In this document: one piece after another, positions 23,301 to 34,690 of the stretch
How the letters are laid out: the number at the start of each line of letters is the position of its first letter
Position numbering within the stretch: position 1 is the first letter of the stretch
Source: Ursus arctos
Lineage: Eukaryota; Chordata; Mammalia; Carnivora; Ursidae
Reading direction: 5' to 3'
Length of the DNA stretch: 64,000 nt
NCBI RefSeq assembly: GCF_023065955.2
Contig: NW_026622985.1
Span: 75,443,931-75,507,930, forward strand
Notes under the pieces: generated by a model
Database searches by the model: none
Told to the model about the DNA's origin: nothing
Seen by the model: only the letters and a program-made list of their open reading frames with translations
Translations under genes and position numbers: made by a program

Positions 23301-24424
23301 CGCTTAGCCCCAGGATGGTTAGTGTTGTTTCTGGGGCATCAATGAGCACACTCAGTCTCCAAGAAGATACATCAGTTGTCTGTGTTCTACTGTCCTCAGC
23401 CTCTCGTAGCCTCGGGCAGCAAATCCATTCTATCTGCTCCCCATGACTTAATGATATATCAGACTAATTTGAGGGACATGATTTTCTTTTGATAGAACAC
23501 AGTCCATTGTATAGCCAAATATTTTATCACAGACTTTTACTATATTTTTATATCATTCCTATAATTCTCACTAGTAACTGGCTCTGGGTTTCAGATTCTT
23601 AAATCACATGACTGAAATAGACACTTCTTTTTCTTTTGTGCTGTGTAAACCTCTGTTTGCAAAATTACATATATCAGGAAAGGCCAAACTGCCATCTTAG
23701 TAGCAGATTCCACTAAAAATTCTTTGCTAACTCATGTTCTGTTTAATCCAAGGGACTTTTCCTTAGTAGCAATTCTGAGGGTGAGGAAATGCTGCTCTTA
23801 AGGGGAAAGTCTAGCTGAGCACCTAATAGCTGCCCTTTGGAAGGAAAATGACACATGTTTTTATTTTAGGAATTCAACTTATCACGGGATAGTCATGTGA
23901 AAATGAAATCAAGTTAATCATCTCTTTCTATGAAAATGTGCTCCTGGTCATACTAGTTAAACATTAGGACTTACAGAAGTCAATTTTCTAAACTGCCTAC
24001 TTCAGAGAATTATAGCAGAGGGGGGAAGTATATAGAAATCATTCAGAGGTGAAGTTGTGTAAAGCGAAGGGTCCGTGTGCTCACATGGGATGTGTGGATC
24101 ACTTGATGGAAGGCTCCATTATCAATCTGATTCTTCATATTCACTGTCTACAAGGCTCAGAGAATCAGTGGTGATTCAGAGGGTTAAAATCAATCAAGAG
24201 AGGCATGAAGTGTTGTTATCCTCAGAGAATCCTGAACCCCTTAACACCACAGACCTTGTCTTGTTAATCTTAGCATCACCAGAGTCCAGGAGAGAACTTA
24301 GGTAGCTGCTCAACTTATATTTGTTGAGCTGAAACAAAGTGAGAACGAAATGAGTTAACCTTAGTAAATGCTTTTTTAAGCATGAAATTATAAATGTATG
24401 TGATATTATAATTTTACATAAGTC
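23301..24424. other. Unassigned DNA
   Basis: Nothing recognised. A 76-codon frame at 24075-24305 has no identifiable domain. Confidence 0.4.
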
Positions 24425-24637
24425 TTTTTTTTAAGATTTATTTATTTGAGAGAGAGAGCGCGTGAGGGCAAACGATGGTGTGGGGGAGAGGGGCAGAGGG
24501 AGAGAGAGAAAGAGAATCCCAAGCAGACTCCACACTGAGCACGGAGCCCCACGCAAGTCTGATCTCACGACCCTGAGATCATGACCTGAGCTGAAACCAA
24601 GATTAGGAAGCTTAACCAACTGAACCACCTTGGTGGT
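24425..24637 (-). mobile_element. Can-SINE, older, degenerate head
   Basis: The A tail complement 'ttttttttaagatttattta', a GA-rich block, then 'gagatcatgacctgagctga' are clear. The head complement is decayed ('gaaccaccttggtggtta'). No secure target duplication. Confidence 0.9.
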
Positions 24638-24659
24638 TATGTATAAGAATACACCATTC

Positions 24660-24870
24660 TTATTGTAACTTTATATGCATTTAGTTACATAATTTCTACA
24701 ACCCTGGAATGTGCACTATTTTTATCCTCCACTTTATAGATGGGAAAACTGAGGTACAGTGAGTTTAAGTAATTTTCCTGGAGTCACATAGCTAGTAATG
24801 GACTCAGCCAGGATCTGAACCCAGGATTCTCTTGCCCCAGAGTCCATGTTCTTAACCATTGAACAATACT
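24660..24870 (-). mobile_element. MIR SINE, near full core
   Basis: One of the best MIRs in the window. The plus strand shows the reversed core: 'tagatgggaaaactgaggta', 'agtcacatagctagtaatgg', 'gatctgaacccaggattctc' and 'gagtccatgttcttaaccat'. Confidence 0.9.
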
Positions 24871-25744
24871 TGCTCTTCACTAAGTCTCATAAGAGAATGC
24901 CCTCCTAAGGCACTGTGTACTTGGTCATGCATACAGTAGTCATTTCCCTAATTATGCCGTGAACTCTTGAACTCTTTCAGAAAGCATCTGAGGACTACTC
25001 ACTTTGAATCTGATCCAGGAAACCCTTGAACATACCGGTATGTTCATAGTTGAATAAATATATCAAAAGAAAATCCTCACATCAGGGGAAATGATAACCA
25101 CAGTGGGAAACTTCAGAGGTAGGACAGAAGTACGGATAGAGATTATGCTTGAGTTCTGGAGTCTCAGAGACAAAGGCATCATTCCCGCAAATATTTTTTG
25201 ACTAAAATCCCCTAAGAAAGGAAAAGTAGGGGCAGTACCCAAATTAGAACCTAGACCAAAGCAAGGAACCCTGAGCTCTTTGGGTAGAGCTTGAAGCACA
25301 GGAAAGGAAAGCATAGTTTTCTCAGGGTCAGGCTTAATGTGTGGTAACACTCCAAAGAATGTTTGGAGAAAGGACAATGGTGGCCTGCTCAGAAATTTCT
25401 GCCAAGTGTTAACGTGTACAGGAATCTTTTCCTATTTGGGCCTTTCATCTTCCTCGTTAGCAGATTGATTACTAATTTATCAGATTAGTCAGCTGGCATC
25501 TGTGGAATAACATACAGAAGGGGAAGGCATTAGAGGGTGAATGGAAGAGGGAATGTAAATGGCATAAGAATAATGGCTTTCAGATATCAATGAGCCTGAT
25601 GGTGGGAGGTGGCCTGCAGGGCTGAGCATGACCCTGGTGATAGGGAACCTGAAGAGATAACTAGCCATTACTTGTAAGTGTAAGTTATGAAGATATTTTT
25701 TGGTAATGTACATAGTGAATAAAATATCTTACTAAGTAGAGAAC
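24871..25744. other. Unassigned DNA
   Basis: No confident repeat. A 104-codon minus-strand frame at 25063-25377 is the longest here. It has no signal peptide, domain or family resemblance I can identify, so I do not call it a gene. Confidence 0.35.
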
Positions 25745-25845
25745 AAGTAGCTATGTTTCCTTGGATCTTGGTTTTCTCATCTGTAAAACAGGAGGGAATT
25801 GGACCAGATGACTCCAGTGGCTCCTTCCAGCTCTAACATGTAGAA
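25745..25845 (+). mobile_element. MIR3-like fragment
   Basis: 'ggttttctcatctgtaaaac' followed by 'ccttccagctctaacatgt' matches the MIR3 central and 3' parts. Diverged. Confidence 0.65.
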
Positions 25846-25892
25846 TCTACCACAAGGTCATCAGGGCCAAAGTCAGCTTGAATCACTCAGCA

Positions 25893-25927
25893 GTCAAAAA
25901 CAAACAAACAAATAAACAAACAAAAAA
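25893..25927. repeat. (CAAA)n simple repeat
   Basis: A-rich tract of CAAA-like units with ATAA interruptions, probably a decayed A tail or plain low-complexity DNA. Confidence 0.8.
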
Positions 25928-26114
25928 CCTTTGCCAAGAGCTTGCAGAGTTGAGAAGTTTGAAGGCCTAACCTAGCCCACTCCCTGCCCAACACACCCTT
26001 TGCCCTTCAATAACACTGAAGGTACCTGTTTTATCTTCAAAAGCTACCCACAGTCAAGGTATCTTAGGTACTCAAAATCATAAAATTAAACTCAAAATCA
26101 ATGAAAATCTTCTT

Positions 26115-26309
26115 TTTTTTTTTAAGAAATTGTTTATTTATTTGACAGAGAGAGACAGCCAGCGAGAGAGGGAACACAAGCAGGGGGAGTGGGAGAGGAA
26201 GAAGCAGGCTCTTAGTGGAGGAGCCTGATGTGAGGCTCGAACCCAGAACACTGGGATCACACCCTGAGCCGAAGGTAGATGCTTAACCACTGCACTACCC
26301 AGGCGCCCC
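26115..26309 (-). mobile_element. Can-SINE, young (ursid-like subfamily)
   Basis: Minus-strand copy with 'gacagccagcgagagaggga', 'ccctgagccgaaggtagatg' and 'ctacccaggcgcccc'. A perfect 16-bp target duplication (caatgaaaatcttctt) lies at 26099-26114 and 26310-26325. Confidence 0.95.
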
Positions 26310-26802
26310 CAATGAAAATCTTCTTAAGGAATTAAAAAGGATATGAATGGTTACACTTATTTTAGAGATCCCTTCAATTACTAAAAACCAAACACTGCAA
26401 AATCAAAAAATAGCTCTCTGCTGTACAGTATTCTGCCACACTGAGGTTTAGTACTGTGTCAAACAGGAAAACAAACACACTGAAAAATTATCTTATGGGT
26501 TTCCTAAGGCCCACAGTTGTCTGAATTCAAGTCCATCTTCTCTTCCAAGAGAGTGATAAATCTGAGATGAAAACAAGTCACATACACAGACGGAATCTAG
26601 AATCACAGTCAATTTATTTACAAATATGTACTGTTTCTACACCATATGGTTTGAACAAAGACATCAAAAAGTGAAAACAATAGCAGGTCTTGGGCATAGC
26701 CGCTGTAGAGAGAGCTGTTTCCAGGTCTGGGCTGTTCTCAGTGAAATATCCACTCACAGTCTGCTCCATCACAGGCACTCTGTTCTACAAATGCATTTAC
26801 AG

Positions 26803-26917
26803 GGACACCTGGCTGGCTCATTTGGTGGGCCAGGCAACTCTTGATCTCGGGATCCTGAGTTCGAGCCCCACATTGGGTGTAGAGATCATAAATAAACTTG
26901 AAAAAATTGATAAATAA
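26803..26917 (+). mobile_element. Short Can-SINE, tRNA-like part plus A tail
   Basis: The head 'gggacacctggctggctca', core and B-box-like 'gagttcgagccc' are present. It then passes almost directly to 'gggtgtagagatcataaata' and an A-rich tail, without the CT-rich middle. The target duplication is imperfect: aaatgcatttacag at 26789 against aaatgcattacag at 26918. Confidence 0.88.
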
Positions 26918-26930
26918 AAATGCATTACAG

Positions 26931-27539
26931 AACTCCCCTTTCCCTTTACCCTGATGGATGAATTAAATTCATGCTTTACACAACAGGTTAAAAATTAAAG
27001 GAGCTTTTCTGTTCCAGTGACTCTTCCTTTTAAGAATATTATTTTGTCTGGTGATTCCAATACTGTCGAGAACCACAGATGGAGGGCACACCAGGTATGA
27101 GTGACAGGCACGAGCATTTTGTCTTCAGGGGCATCGTATTGCACATTGTGATGCCTCTGCTCTGCCTCATCTTAGTGACCCCCATCTTAGCCTCTCCACC
27201 CTCTCCCTGCCTCCCAGGTGCTCATAGCTCCCTGGTTAGGTCTCTTTTTGTTCTGTCCCCCTTCCTGCTGCTACTGATAGTCCAATATCTCCTTCCCCAT
27301 CACTCTGTAGTCTACATTCTCTTTTCAAACATCTAATCTAAAACAATGACTTAATGAATCCTAATGAACATACTGCTTTAAAAATACACATTTAGAAACA
27401 CAGCATGAGATAGTGGATATGAATTGCTTTTGGAATCAAATGATATACAGTTAAGCTCCTATTTCATAACATAGTAACTTTTCTTCTATTGAGTCTAAAC
27501 TTGATAGTCTTCCTTTGTAAAATAACAATCATTAAGAGA
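26931..27539. other. Unassigned DNA
   Basis: No recognised repeat. An 85-codon plus-strand frame at 27079-27336 has a hydrophobic stretch (residues about 18-38) but no family resemblance. I treat it as chance. Confidence 0.35.
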
Positions 27540-27735
27540 ATTACTGAGTGTTGACTATTCCAGCTATTGTGCAAAGCCTTTATCTCATGATCTCATTTAA
27601 CCCTCACAACTGTCCTATGAGCTACTTTCTATCCACCTCATGGTAACATAAGATTGAGGTTGAGAGAGATTAGAAAACTCAACTAGATCTCGGGTATTAA
27701 CCTACATTTTTCTGAATCAGCACCAAAACTTACTT
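27540..27735 (-). mobile_element. MIR SINE
   Basis: The plus strand shows the reversed MIR with 'ctcatttaaccctcacaact', 'gtcctatgagctactttc', a 'gaggttgagagagattagaa' block and 'cattttctgaatcag'-like 5' remnants. Diverged but in the correct order. Confidence 0.75.
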
Positions 27736-28249
27736 TACAAGTTTGTGATAAGGATCAAATAAGATGGTGTATAAGGGCCCTCTGTGGGTTATGAAATACT
27801 ATGTAAATGTAAGCCACTGTCCTACCCAGGACTTTAAATTAAGAAATCTAGAAAGTTTAGACACTGTGTTGAATCGGGAAGGAAGAAAATTAAAGGGCAG
27901 AAATTAAACCTATAGACTTCTTATTATGCAAAATAGAGATTCAGCATTCCAGGAAGAACAAAATATTGTACAAGAAAAGCAAAAACAAAATGCACTGTGC
28001 GGCTCAAGAAACAGAGAAACCTCTCGGGGCTGGAAACTCAGGAATAGAAAAAAGTAGAGCAAGAAAACACTGAATTTACTAATCACTTATTTCTTCTTTC
28101 TTTAGTTTTCTATGTCACTACAATGAGTTCTTCCCAGATTATCCAATAGAATGAATAAATATCTCTTAATACTATTTTTGGAACTATCAAAGAAAAATTG
28201 AGCTGGATAGGTTAAACATGAAAGGAAGACTTAATTTAAGACTATTAAA

Positions 28250-28368
28250 GGGACACCTGGGTGGCTCAGTCAGTTGGACGTCTGACTCTTGATTTCGGCT
28301 CAGGTCCTGATCATGAGTTCAAGCCCTGCCCTGGGCTCCACCCTGGGTGTGGAGCCTACTTAGGATTA
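28250..28368 (+). mobile_element. Short or truncated Can-SINE
   Basis: The head 'gggacacctgggtggctcag' and core 'cggctcaggtcctgatcat' are followed by 'gggtgtggagcctacttagg'. The CT-rich middle and long tail are missing. No clear duplication. Confidence 0.85.
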
Positions 28369-29039
28369 TTGCACTAGGGGAGATAGGGTGAACGCAACTT
28401 CTCTAAAACAGAGAGTGGTGATTTTAAAGTATTGGGGTGAGCTAGTGGGAAAATACTGGTGGACATGAGCTGAGAGAGTGACCAATATAATTAGGACGTC
28501 TATTAACCAGCACTTAACAATGTTAGGCTCCTACTCTTTCACAGACACTAGGAGACAGGGGCCCTACCTCACTTGATGATTACATTTCAAAGGTCCCAAG
28601 TCACTGAGGAAGGTATTCCTAGGTTGTACAACTGGCAAATCTAGGAGTAGAGTTAAATCTCAAAGGGGCAGAGGAAGAATTTATAATTACAAGTTTTCTA
28701 AAGTAAATGCTCTAAGAAAAGGGAGGTCAGGGGTCCATAATCAGGAAGCCTGTCTAAAGTTTAGTCAAGCTGAGGGGAATGCAAAGGCCATCTTAGTCAC
28801 TATGACTAGGCATACCAGATAATTAGGTCCCTTTTTTTAGACACTCATCCTGGGAAATTATCTCCTCTTCATTCAAACCGGTTGCCCTCTTGGTCTAACA
28901 GCACAGCTGTCAACCTGGGACTTTACCTTCCCTCTTTCTCCTTACCTGGACACACCAATTTAGTAGAATATATTGACTTGTAGTATATGCATACATCCTT
29001 CATTAACAACTAAGATATGGCATTAAAAAAAAAGTTTTT
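28369..29039. other. Unassigned DNA with a possible MIR trace
   Basis: At about 28570-28665 the text ('aggtcccaagtcactgagg' and 'gttgtacaactggcaaatct') loosely resembles reversed MIR. The rest is unrecognised. Confidence 0.35.
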
Positions 29040-29790
29040 GAGATTTTAAATGTCTGAAAGTGTGGTTTCCTAGTGTCAGTCTAGACAAATCACTTGGATG
29101 GGTATAGAATTCAAAGTTAAAAATCATTCTTCCCTCATAATTCTGAAGATGCCTTTCCCACTGTCTTCTAACTTCCAATGTTGTTATTGAGAAGTCTAAA
29201 GCCACTTTGCCCTCAGTTCCTTGAATATCAATTTGTTTGAATTCTAAAGGCTTTTAGCAAATTCCTGTTATCGCTGGTGGTCTGAAATCATGTTCGTTGC
29301 ATTGGACTCTCAATGATCCTTTCCCTCTGAAGTCACACATTTTTCAGTGATGCAGATGTAACTGGATAAATTCTTGGAAAATTTTCTCCCCTCTGTTTTT
29401 CTTTGTTCACTCTTTTGGGAACTCAGGAGTCAGATGTTAGAGCTCATGGATTTATCATCTAGTGTCCTCTCCTCCTTTAAATTTCTTTGCCTTTTTGTTC
29501 TACTTTCTCAGTTATTTCCTGACGTTATAACTCTTTTATTGATTTATTATATTTTTCATTTCTGAAAGCTCGATGTTTCTATTGCTGCTTTAAAAATATT
29601 CTGGTTTTTGTTTTATGAATGAAATATAATTAATTCTCTGAGAATACAGACTTAAATATACTGTTTTCAAAGTCCCCTGTTTTTTCTTTTGTCCTCTGGA
29701 ATTTCTTATTTTTAACTAATTATTTGGTTGATTTGACTTTCAACTGCCTTTTAAGTTGGAGACCTTTTCAAACTGTTGGGTAATCCTTGA
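29040..29790 (-). mobile_element. Old L1/HAL1-like 5' or ORF1 region (antisense)
   Basis: The plus strand recalls the antisense 5'/ORF1 region of ancient L1. Anchors are 'gggtatagaattcaaagtta' near 29100, 'cccactgtcttctaacttcc' near 29158, 'ctttttgttctactttctca' near 29490 and 'tttttcatttctgaaagctc' near 29552. It is highly decayed; the subfamily is not resolved. Confidence 0.5.
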
Positions 29791-30569
29791 TTGACCAACG
29801 ATAGTTACAAATGTGGCACCACAGAGCTACTTGGAAGTTCACTTTAGCAGACTTCTAGAGTGTTAAAATTGGAGCACAGAGTTTCATTAGAAGACCTCTA
29901 AGTTATCAGTATCTTTGCTAGATACTGTTTGTGCACTGTCCCCCATCATGTCTTTTCTATTCTTCTCTGTCCTCCTCTGTGCCCTCAGAGGCTGACCCTG
30001 AGAACTACACAGGAGGGCTCCTTCCTAAACAACCAGACTCAGGGTATCTTTCCCTGCTTTCCTCTCAGCTTGAGCAGAGTCTCTAGCAGTATCTATCACT
30101 CTCCACACTTCAGTTTCTGCCAAGAGGGCTCTGTTGCACTGTTTTACTCTTTACTGGCCTTTATTTCCCTCCATTGTTCCTTCATCCCTAGGGATATAAT
30201 GACTTCTTACTGTTGCTAGTTGCTAGGTGATTCATCATCCCTCATTTTTTCTCGACAGACTGTAAGTATTTCCTTCATTAATGTCTCTTCATTTGAATCA
30301 TCTAGAGTGAATCTGCTTTCCTGCTAGGATAGCATCCACGGGTCTTTTCTTCAGAACACTTCCATTTCTCCAGAGAAGAATTCTGTAATATTTATCCAGG
30401 AAAAAGGGAAAGCATATACTTAACTTTGCATGCTCACATAGCAAGGAGCAATGGGTGGAAGTTCAAGTTTCTATATATAGTCTTTGATGAGGGAACAGAA
30501 GGCAAGCTGAGGACAAAGCAGAAGCTGACACATCACAACCACCACCACCCCCACCACAGAAGGGCTATA
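29791..30569. other. Unassigned DNA
   Basis: No recognised repeat. The frames of 96 and 84 codons (29929-30219, 30426-30680) have no identifiable motif, and the second runs into the LTR. Confidence 0.35.
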
Positions 30570-31141
30570 TGTGACATTCCTCACGTACTCCTGGCTGCCC
30601 TAAAGCTAACTGGAAAGGAAAAACAAACTTATGCAGATCACAATCCTGCAAGCCATGAGTCTTCCTCAGTTTACAAGTAGTCTTAGCGATCTACAAGAAC
30701 AAAGAATTTCTATCAATAACCTGGCTTCCAGAAGGAAATGTAGATAGAATTAAATGTCCTTATAACCTGCAGCCCATTGACAGATACTTAAGGTGGGCAG
30801 AATGTAATGTTCCTCCAGGAAGCTCCCAACAATCTTCATGTTACTGCCTTGCTAGAGGGAAAAACAACCTTAACTTGACAATGGCAAGGCCTCTGGTATC
30901 TTGTGAGTCTTCTTTGACATATGAAAATCCTTTTGAAACCTCCTTTTTTCCTTACCTCCCCCAGCCCCATAGAATATAATCAGCCACCCCTCACAACTCC
31001 ATGGCAGCAGCTCTTTCTGCCCATGGGTCCTGTCCCCGTGCTTTAATAAACCACCATTTTGCACCAAAGACGTCTCAAGAATTCTTAGTCCTCGGCTCTG
31101 GACCTCACCCCACTGAACCTCATCTATATTCCAAAACTACA
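30570..31141 (+). mobile_element. ERV1-type LTR, solitary
   Basis: An LTR of about 570 bp starting TGTGACATTCCTCACGTAC. The U3-like part contains 'gacaatggcaaggcctctgg'. A TATA-like 'gaatataatcag' lies near 30972, 'cagcagctctttctgccca' follows, and a poly(A) signal AATAAA lies at 31045-31050. The R/U5-like part includes 'caccaaagacgtctcaagaa'. No gag, pol or env remnant flanks it, consistent with a solo LTR. The 3' edge is approximate. Confidence 0.75.
30965..31050 (+). promoter_or_regulatory. LTR TATA-like box and poly(A) signal
   Basis: 'gaatataatcag' near 30972 and AATAAA at 31045-31050, about 75 bp apart, match the promoter-to-R spacing of gammaretrovirus-like LTRs. Whether it is active cannot be told from sequence. 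Confidence 0.5.
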
Positions 31142-31439
31142 TCAGTCTTTATTATTAGTTTATCATTTACCATTTTATTGCAGTGGCTCTTCCCTATCTG
31201 GCGTTATCCCTGCTGTTTTTGAGATTTACTCTCTACAGAGTAAATGTCCAGTTTCTTGGTAGGGTTAAGCTACAGGAAATGGAAGAAAGGATCATTAGGC
31301 CTAATTGACTCTCAAAGAGGCTTTTAACCAATTCCTTTTGTTTTCAGCCCCATGTTTCATCCCCATCTTGTGTACTAATGGGTGCTTCTAAGTCCTGAAT
31401 TTTTGCCAAGTTCCATGGTGTGGACTGATCTGCTTCTTA
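31142..31439. other. Unassigned DNA between LTR and L1
   Basis: Nothing recognised. Confidence 0.4.
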
Positions 31440-32046
31440 TTCATACATGCCTTCAATGCTATAAATTTCCCTCTAAGCGCTGCTTTCTCAGGATCCCCAA
31501 ATTTTGATAAGTTATATGTTCATTTTTATTTATTTCAAAATATTTTAAAATTTCTTTTGAGTTTTTTTTTTCTTTGACCCATGCGTTATTTACAAGTATG
31601 TTATTTAATCACCAAGTATTTGGGGATTTTCCAGCTATCTTTCTGTTATTGATTTCTAGTTTAGTTACATTATGATCTGAGAACAGACAGAAATTGTATA
31701 ATTTCTACTCTTTTAAATTTGCTAAGGTACATTTTATGGCCTAGAATGTGGTCTATCTTGGTGAATGCTCCATGTGACTTTGAGAAGAATGTATATTCTG
31801 CTGTTGCTGGATGAAGTACTCTACAGATGTCCATTATATCCAGTTGATTGATAGTGTTTTGAGTTCAACTATGTCCTTACTGATTTTCCGCCTGCTGGAT
31901 CTGTCCATTTCTGATAGAGCAGTGTTGAAGTCTTCAACTATAATAATGGGTTAATCTATTTTGCCCTGTAATTCCGTCAGTTTTTGCCTCATATATTTTG
32001 ATGCTATGTTTTATGTGCATGTACATTAAGGATTGCTGTGTCTTCC
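31440..32046 (-). mobile_element. Old L1 ORF2 5' segment (antisense)
   Basis: A clear reversed L1M ORF2 segment. Anchors are 'gtatttggggattttccagc' near 31617, 'agaatgtggtctatcttgg' near 31744, 'atatccagttgattgatag' near 31837 and 'gctggatctgtccatttctg' near 31896. A 140-codon plus-strand frame starting at 31998 begins in this antisense sequence and is not a gene. Confidence 0.85.
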
Positions 32047-32314
32047 TGGAGCAAAGGGGAAAAACAAAAAGATCAAAAAGTGACTTTTATGAAGTTTACC
32101 AAGTGTTTTGTGTTATAAAGTCTCTCCTTCATGTCCTTCAAAAATTTTCCAAACAACAGTATAAAACTTGTTTTATTCACTTATGCTTTCTGGTCTGGGT
32201 AGGTTTTAAGGGCAAAGTGCTGAATCCCACTATGAGTTCATGCTGCACATGGAGACAAGCAGCATTTGGGTTCTGTTGCTCTTTATTTTCCTTTCTTCAT
32301 TTCTCTTTCTTTCT

Positions 32315-33130
32315 CTTCCATTCAACAAATACTAAAGACATTTACTTAGTTATTATACTAGCTGCTATGAATTATAAATCTGTGTTTTCAATACATTTAC
32401 AGTATAGTTATAGATACTGAGAATTGCATCGATGTTATGGAAAATGGAGGACAGTGTCTGAAGTTTTGCAGCAGAGTAATGAACAGAGCACTTGGTGTGG
32501 AGATGAACAAATGATAGTCTCTGTCCACAAAGGGCCTAAATTCCAGACAAGGGAAGTTAGAACATAAGGATTAATAAAAGAATAAAGTAGAAAAGAACAT
32601 TCTAGATAATGCAAAGGTGCAGGGACAATGAACCTAAAGCTGAGTGACCCATTCAAGGCAGACTAGCCAGTCAAAGTGGGTACAGGTAAAAGTACAAGTA
32701 TGGAATTGTGCAAGCTAAGCCTAAGGGCAGACTGTGGAGAAACTAGTACATTTTGAACTTCATCCTGAAAACTGTGGAGAGATTTTCAAGAATTTTAAGA
32801 TGAGGGGTGGGATATAAACAGATTTAGATTATTAGAAGACCACTTGGGAACATTACTGGGGATAATGAAGCGGGGCAAGATGGGAGGCAGGGGGACCAGA
32901 GGAGAAGTAATTGCAGTCTGGTCGTCATAACTACTCCACGTTGAAAGAGTTCTCACAGTGGTAGGAGATATAGAAATGAAGGAGAGAGTAGGGAAGATAT
33001 TGCAGCGGGTGGTTAAAAATCTACAGAATCTGGTAACGGGTTATTGGGGTGAAAGAGGAAGCAAAATAAAACCAGGAAGAAAGATCTAAGATGATTCTTG
33101 GGTTTCTGGCTTTGGTAACCGATTTCAAGG
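32315..33130 (-). mobile_element. L2 LINE, 3' part including the end of the RT-like ORF (antisense)
   Basis: The plus strand runs through the reversed L2 3' region: 'tgtccacaaagggcctaaat' near 32522, 'gaacttcatcctgaaaactg' near 32755, 'agaagaccacttgggaacat' near 32836, and 'gattcttgggtttctggctt' near 33094. The last corresponds to the reversed conserved coding block of L2 ORF2. Frames are broken. The first 190 bp are a less certain extension. Confidence 0.7.
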
Positions 33131-33559
33131 GATTCAAAGGCCTTTTAGAGATCTTAAATTGCACACAAATGATGTTTGGAGAAATGAGATTCAAGAACAA
33201 TGCGAAAAATCAGATTGAAGTAATGGGTCTAATGAATATTTGCTTATGTGAGAAGATTAGAGGCTAAACATTTCTAGTTACGACTCAAATTTAATTGAGT
33301 TCCTAATGCTTTTTCTAATATCTACAACTCAGGAAGTCAAAAGAAGCTTATAAACTCCAGGGGAAAATGTAATCCCCGTGCTGGAACTGAGGCTGGGTAC
33401 ATTTAAAGGGGTGTGGGGAAATTACACCGGGTTCCTCACTTTAACACCTGGGAAAACAACCTACTGGACAGCCCAGTGCCCACATGGGGGCAATAATAAT
33501 AGAAATAGGAAATGTCATCAAGTGTGTGGCCTTGTAATTGCATATAAAATGTAGCTAGA
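33131..33559. other. Unassigned DNA
   Basis: Possibly decayed L2 continuation at the left; otherwise unrecognised. Confidence 0.35.
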
Positions 33560-33800
33560 TAGGCAAATCTGAAGAGGCAGAAAGTAGAATTGTGGTTGCA
33601 AAGAACTGGGGGGAGGAGGAAATAAGGAGTGATTGTTAATGAGTAATGGGATTTCTTTTTGAGGTTATGAAAATATTCTAGAATTCAAGAGCGATGATGC
33701 TTGCGTGACCTTATGAATATACTAAAAACTGCTCTATTGCATATTTTAGAAGGGTACATTTTATGGGATATGAGTTATATCTCAATTTTTTAAAAAAGGA
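33560..33800 (+). mobile_element. Old L1 3'-end fragment
   Basis: 'gcagaaagtagaattgtgg', then 'tatgaatatactaaaaactg', then 'gggtacattttatgggatat' and 'gagttatatctcaatttttt' follow the L1M 3' UTR order and end in an A-rich stretch. Confidence 0.85.
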
Positions 33801-34347
33801 AAAAGCCAAGTCTTAGGGCCTACATATGCCACCAACCAGACCAGTTGAGGCATCCTCTCTGAAGGATGAATTACAGCAGTATTCTCTGAGCTAGGCTCAG
33901 CCCCTTTTACTGGAGACCTTCTGTCTTGGCCAGTAGAAGCGTTGTTTAAAGTAATGACCTTTGTAACACTCCTGGTCATCTATAGCTTCTCTTGTCCTTG
34001 GGTGGGGGATTATTATACAACAACCAAAATAGGAGGGACAGGGAGAAAATCATTCCAACCAGCCCAGATGAAATGTATCTGCAGCTTCTAGCTGATGAGT
34101 GGCCTTTTTCTGTAGGATGCAGAGACTTAGCTGATTAAAGAAATAAGAGTGCGCGCGCACACACACACATCCCAAACATATATCTACCAAGAAACTGCAA
34201 TCTCCATTTCTTTTTTCTTCATTATGTCTGAAACCTATTCAATTTTTCAATTAAGTTAGAAAGTAATGATGATATATTGAAATTTCATTTTAGTAAGACT
34301 GGAATGGATTTTCCTTACCAAAAATTAGATACTACATGCCTTTAGCT
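33801..34347. other. Unassigned DNA with a short GC/AC tract
   Basis: Nothing recognised apart from 22 bp of alternating GTGCGCGCGCACACACACAC at 34149-34170. Confidence 0.4.
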
Positions 34348-34560
34348 AGCATGACACAATGAAAAGATCCTGGCCTTCAAAGTCAAAAGATATGTAGTTC
34401 AGCTGGTAGTGTGTAGCCTTGGACAAGTTGTTTGGAACACTGTAAGCCTTTGTTTCTTTAACTCTAAATTGAAGATAAAACATACCTCAAAGGATTACAT
34501 GCCATTAAATATACCAAGTATCCAGCAGCATCTGGTAAGATGTTTTCAATGAACATTACT
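34348..34560 (+). mobile_element. MIR SINE
   Basis: The plus-strand MIR order is present: 'gacacaatgaaaagatcctg', 'gtgtgtagccttggacaagt', 'tttgtttctttaactctaaa', 'cctcaaaggattacatgcc' and 'gtatccagcagcatc'. Confidence 0.75.
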
Positions 34561-34591
34561 ACACTCTGTTATGGCAAGGTATAGTTCTCTG

Positions 34592-34690
34592 GTCTTTCTA
34601 CCTATTCTCTCTCTCTCTTTTTCCCTATCTACCTTTCTTTCTCTCATTCTCCTCTTCCCTCCCTCTTCTCCTCTCTTTCTCTCTTTTACA
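34592..34690. repeat. Pyrimidine-rich (CT) tract
   Basis: About 100 bp almost entirely C and T, with CT, CTTT and CCT units. It has potential for triplex (H-DNA) formation, although mirror symmetry is imperfect. Confidence 0.85.

Noticed and set aside
25063..25377. 104-codon minus-strand frame that looks protein-like in places
   Set aside because: I could not link it to any family. Without a translated search or splice evidence I do not call it a gene or pseudogene.
31998..32420. 140-codon plus-strand open frame, among the longest in the window
   Set aside because: It begins in antisense L1 and continues into unassigned DNA and the edge of an L2. There is no domain, no codon bias I can see and no homologue I recognise.
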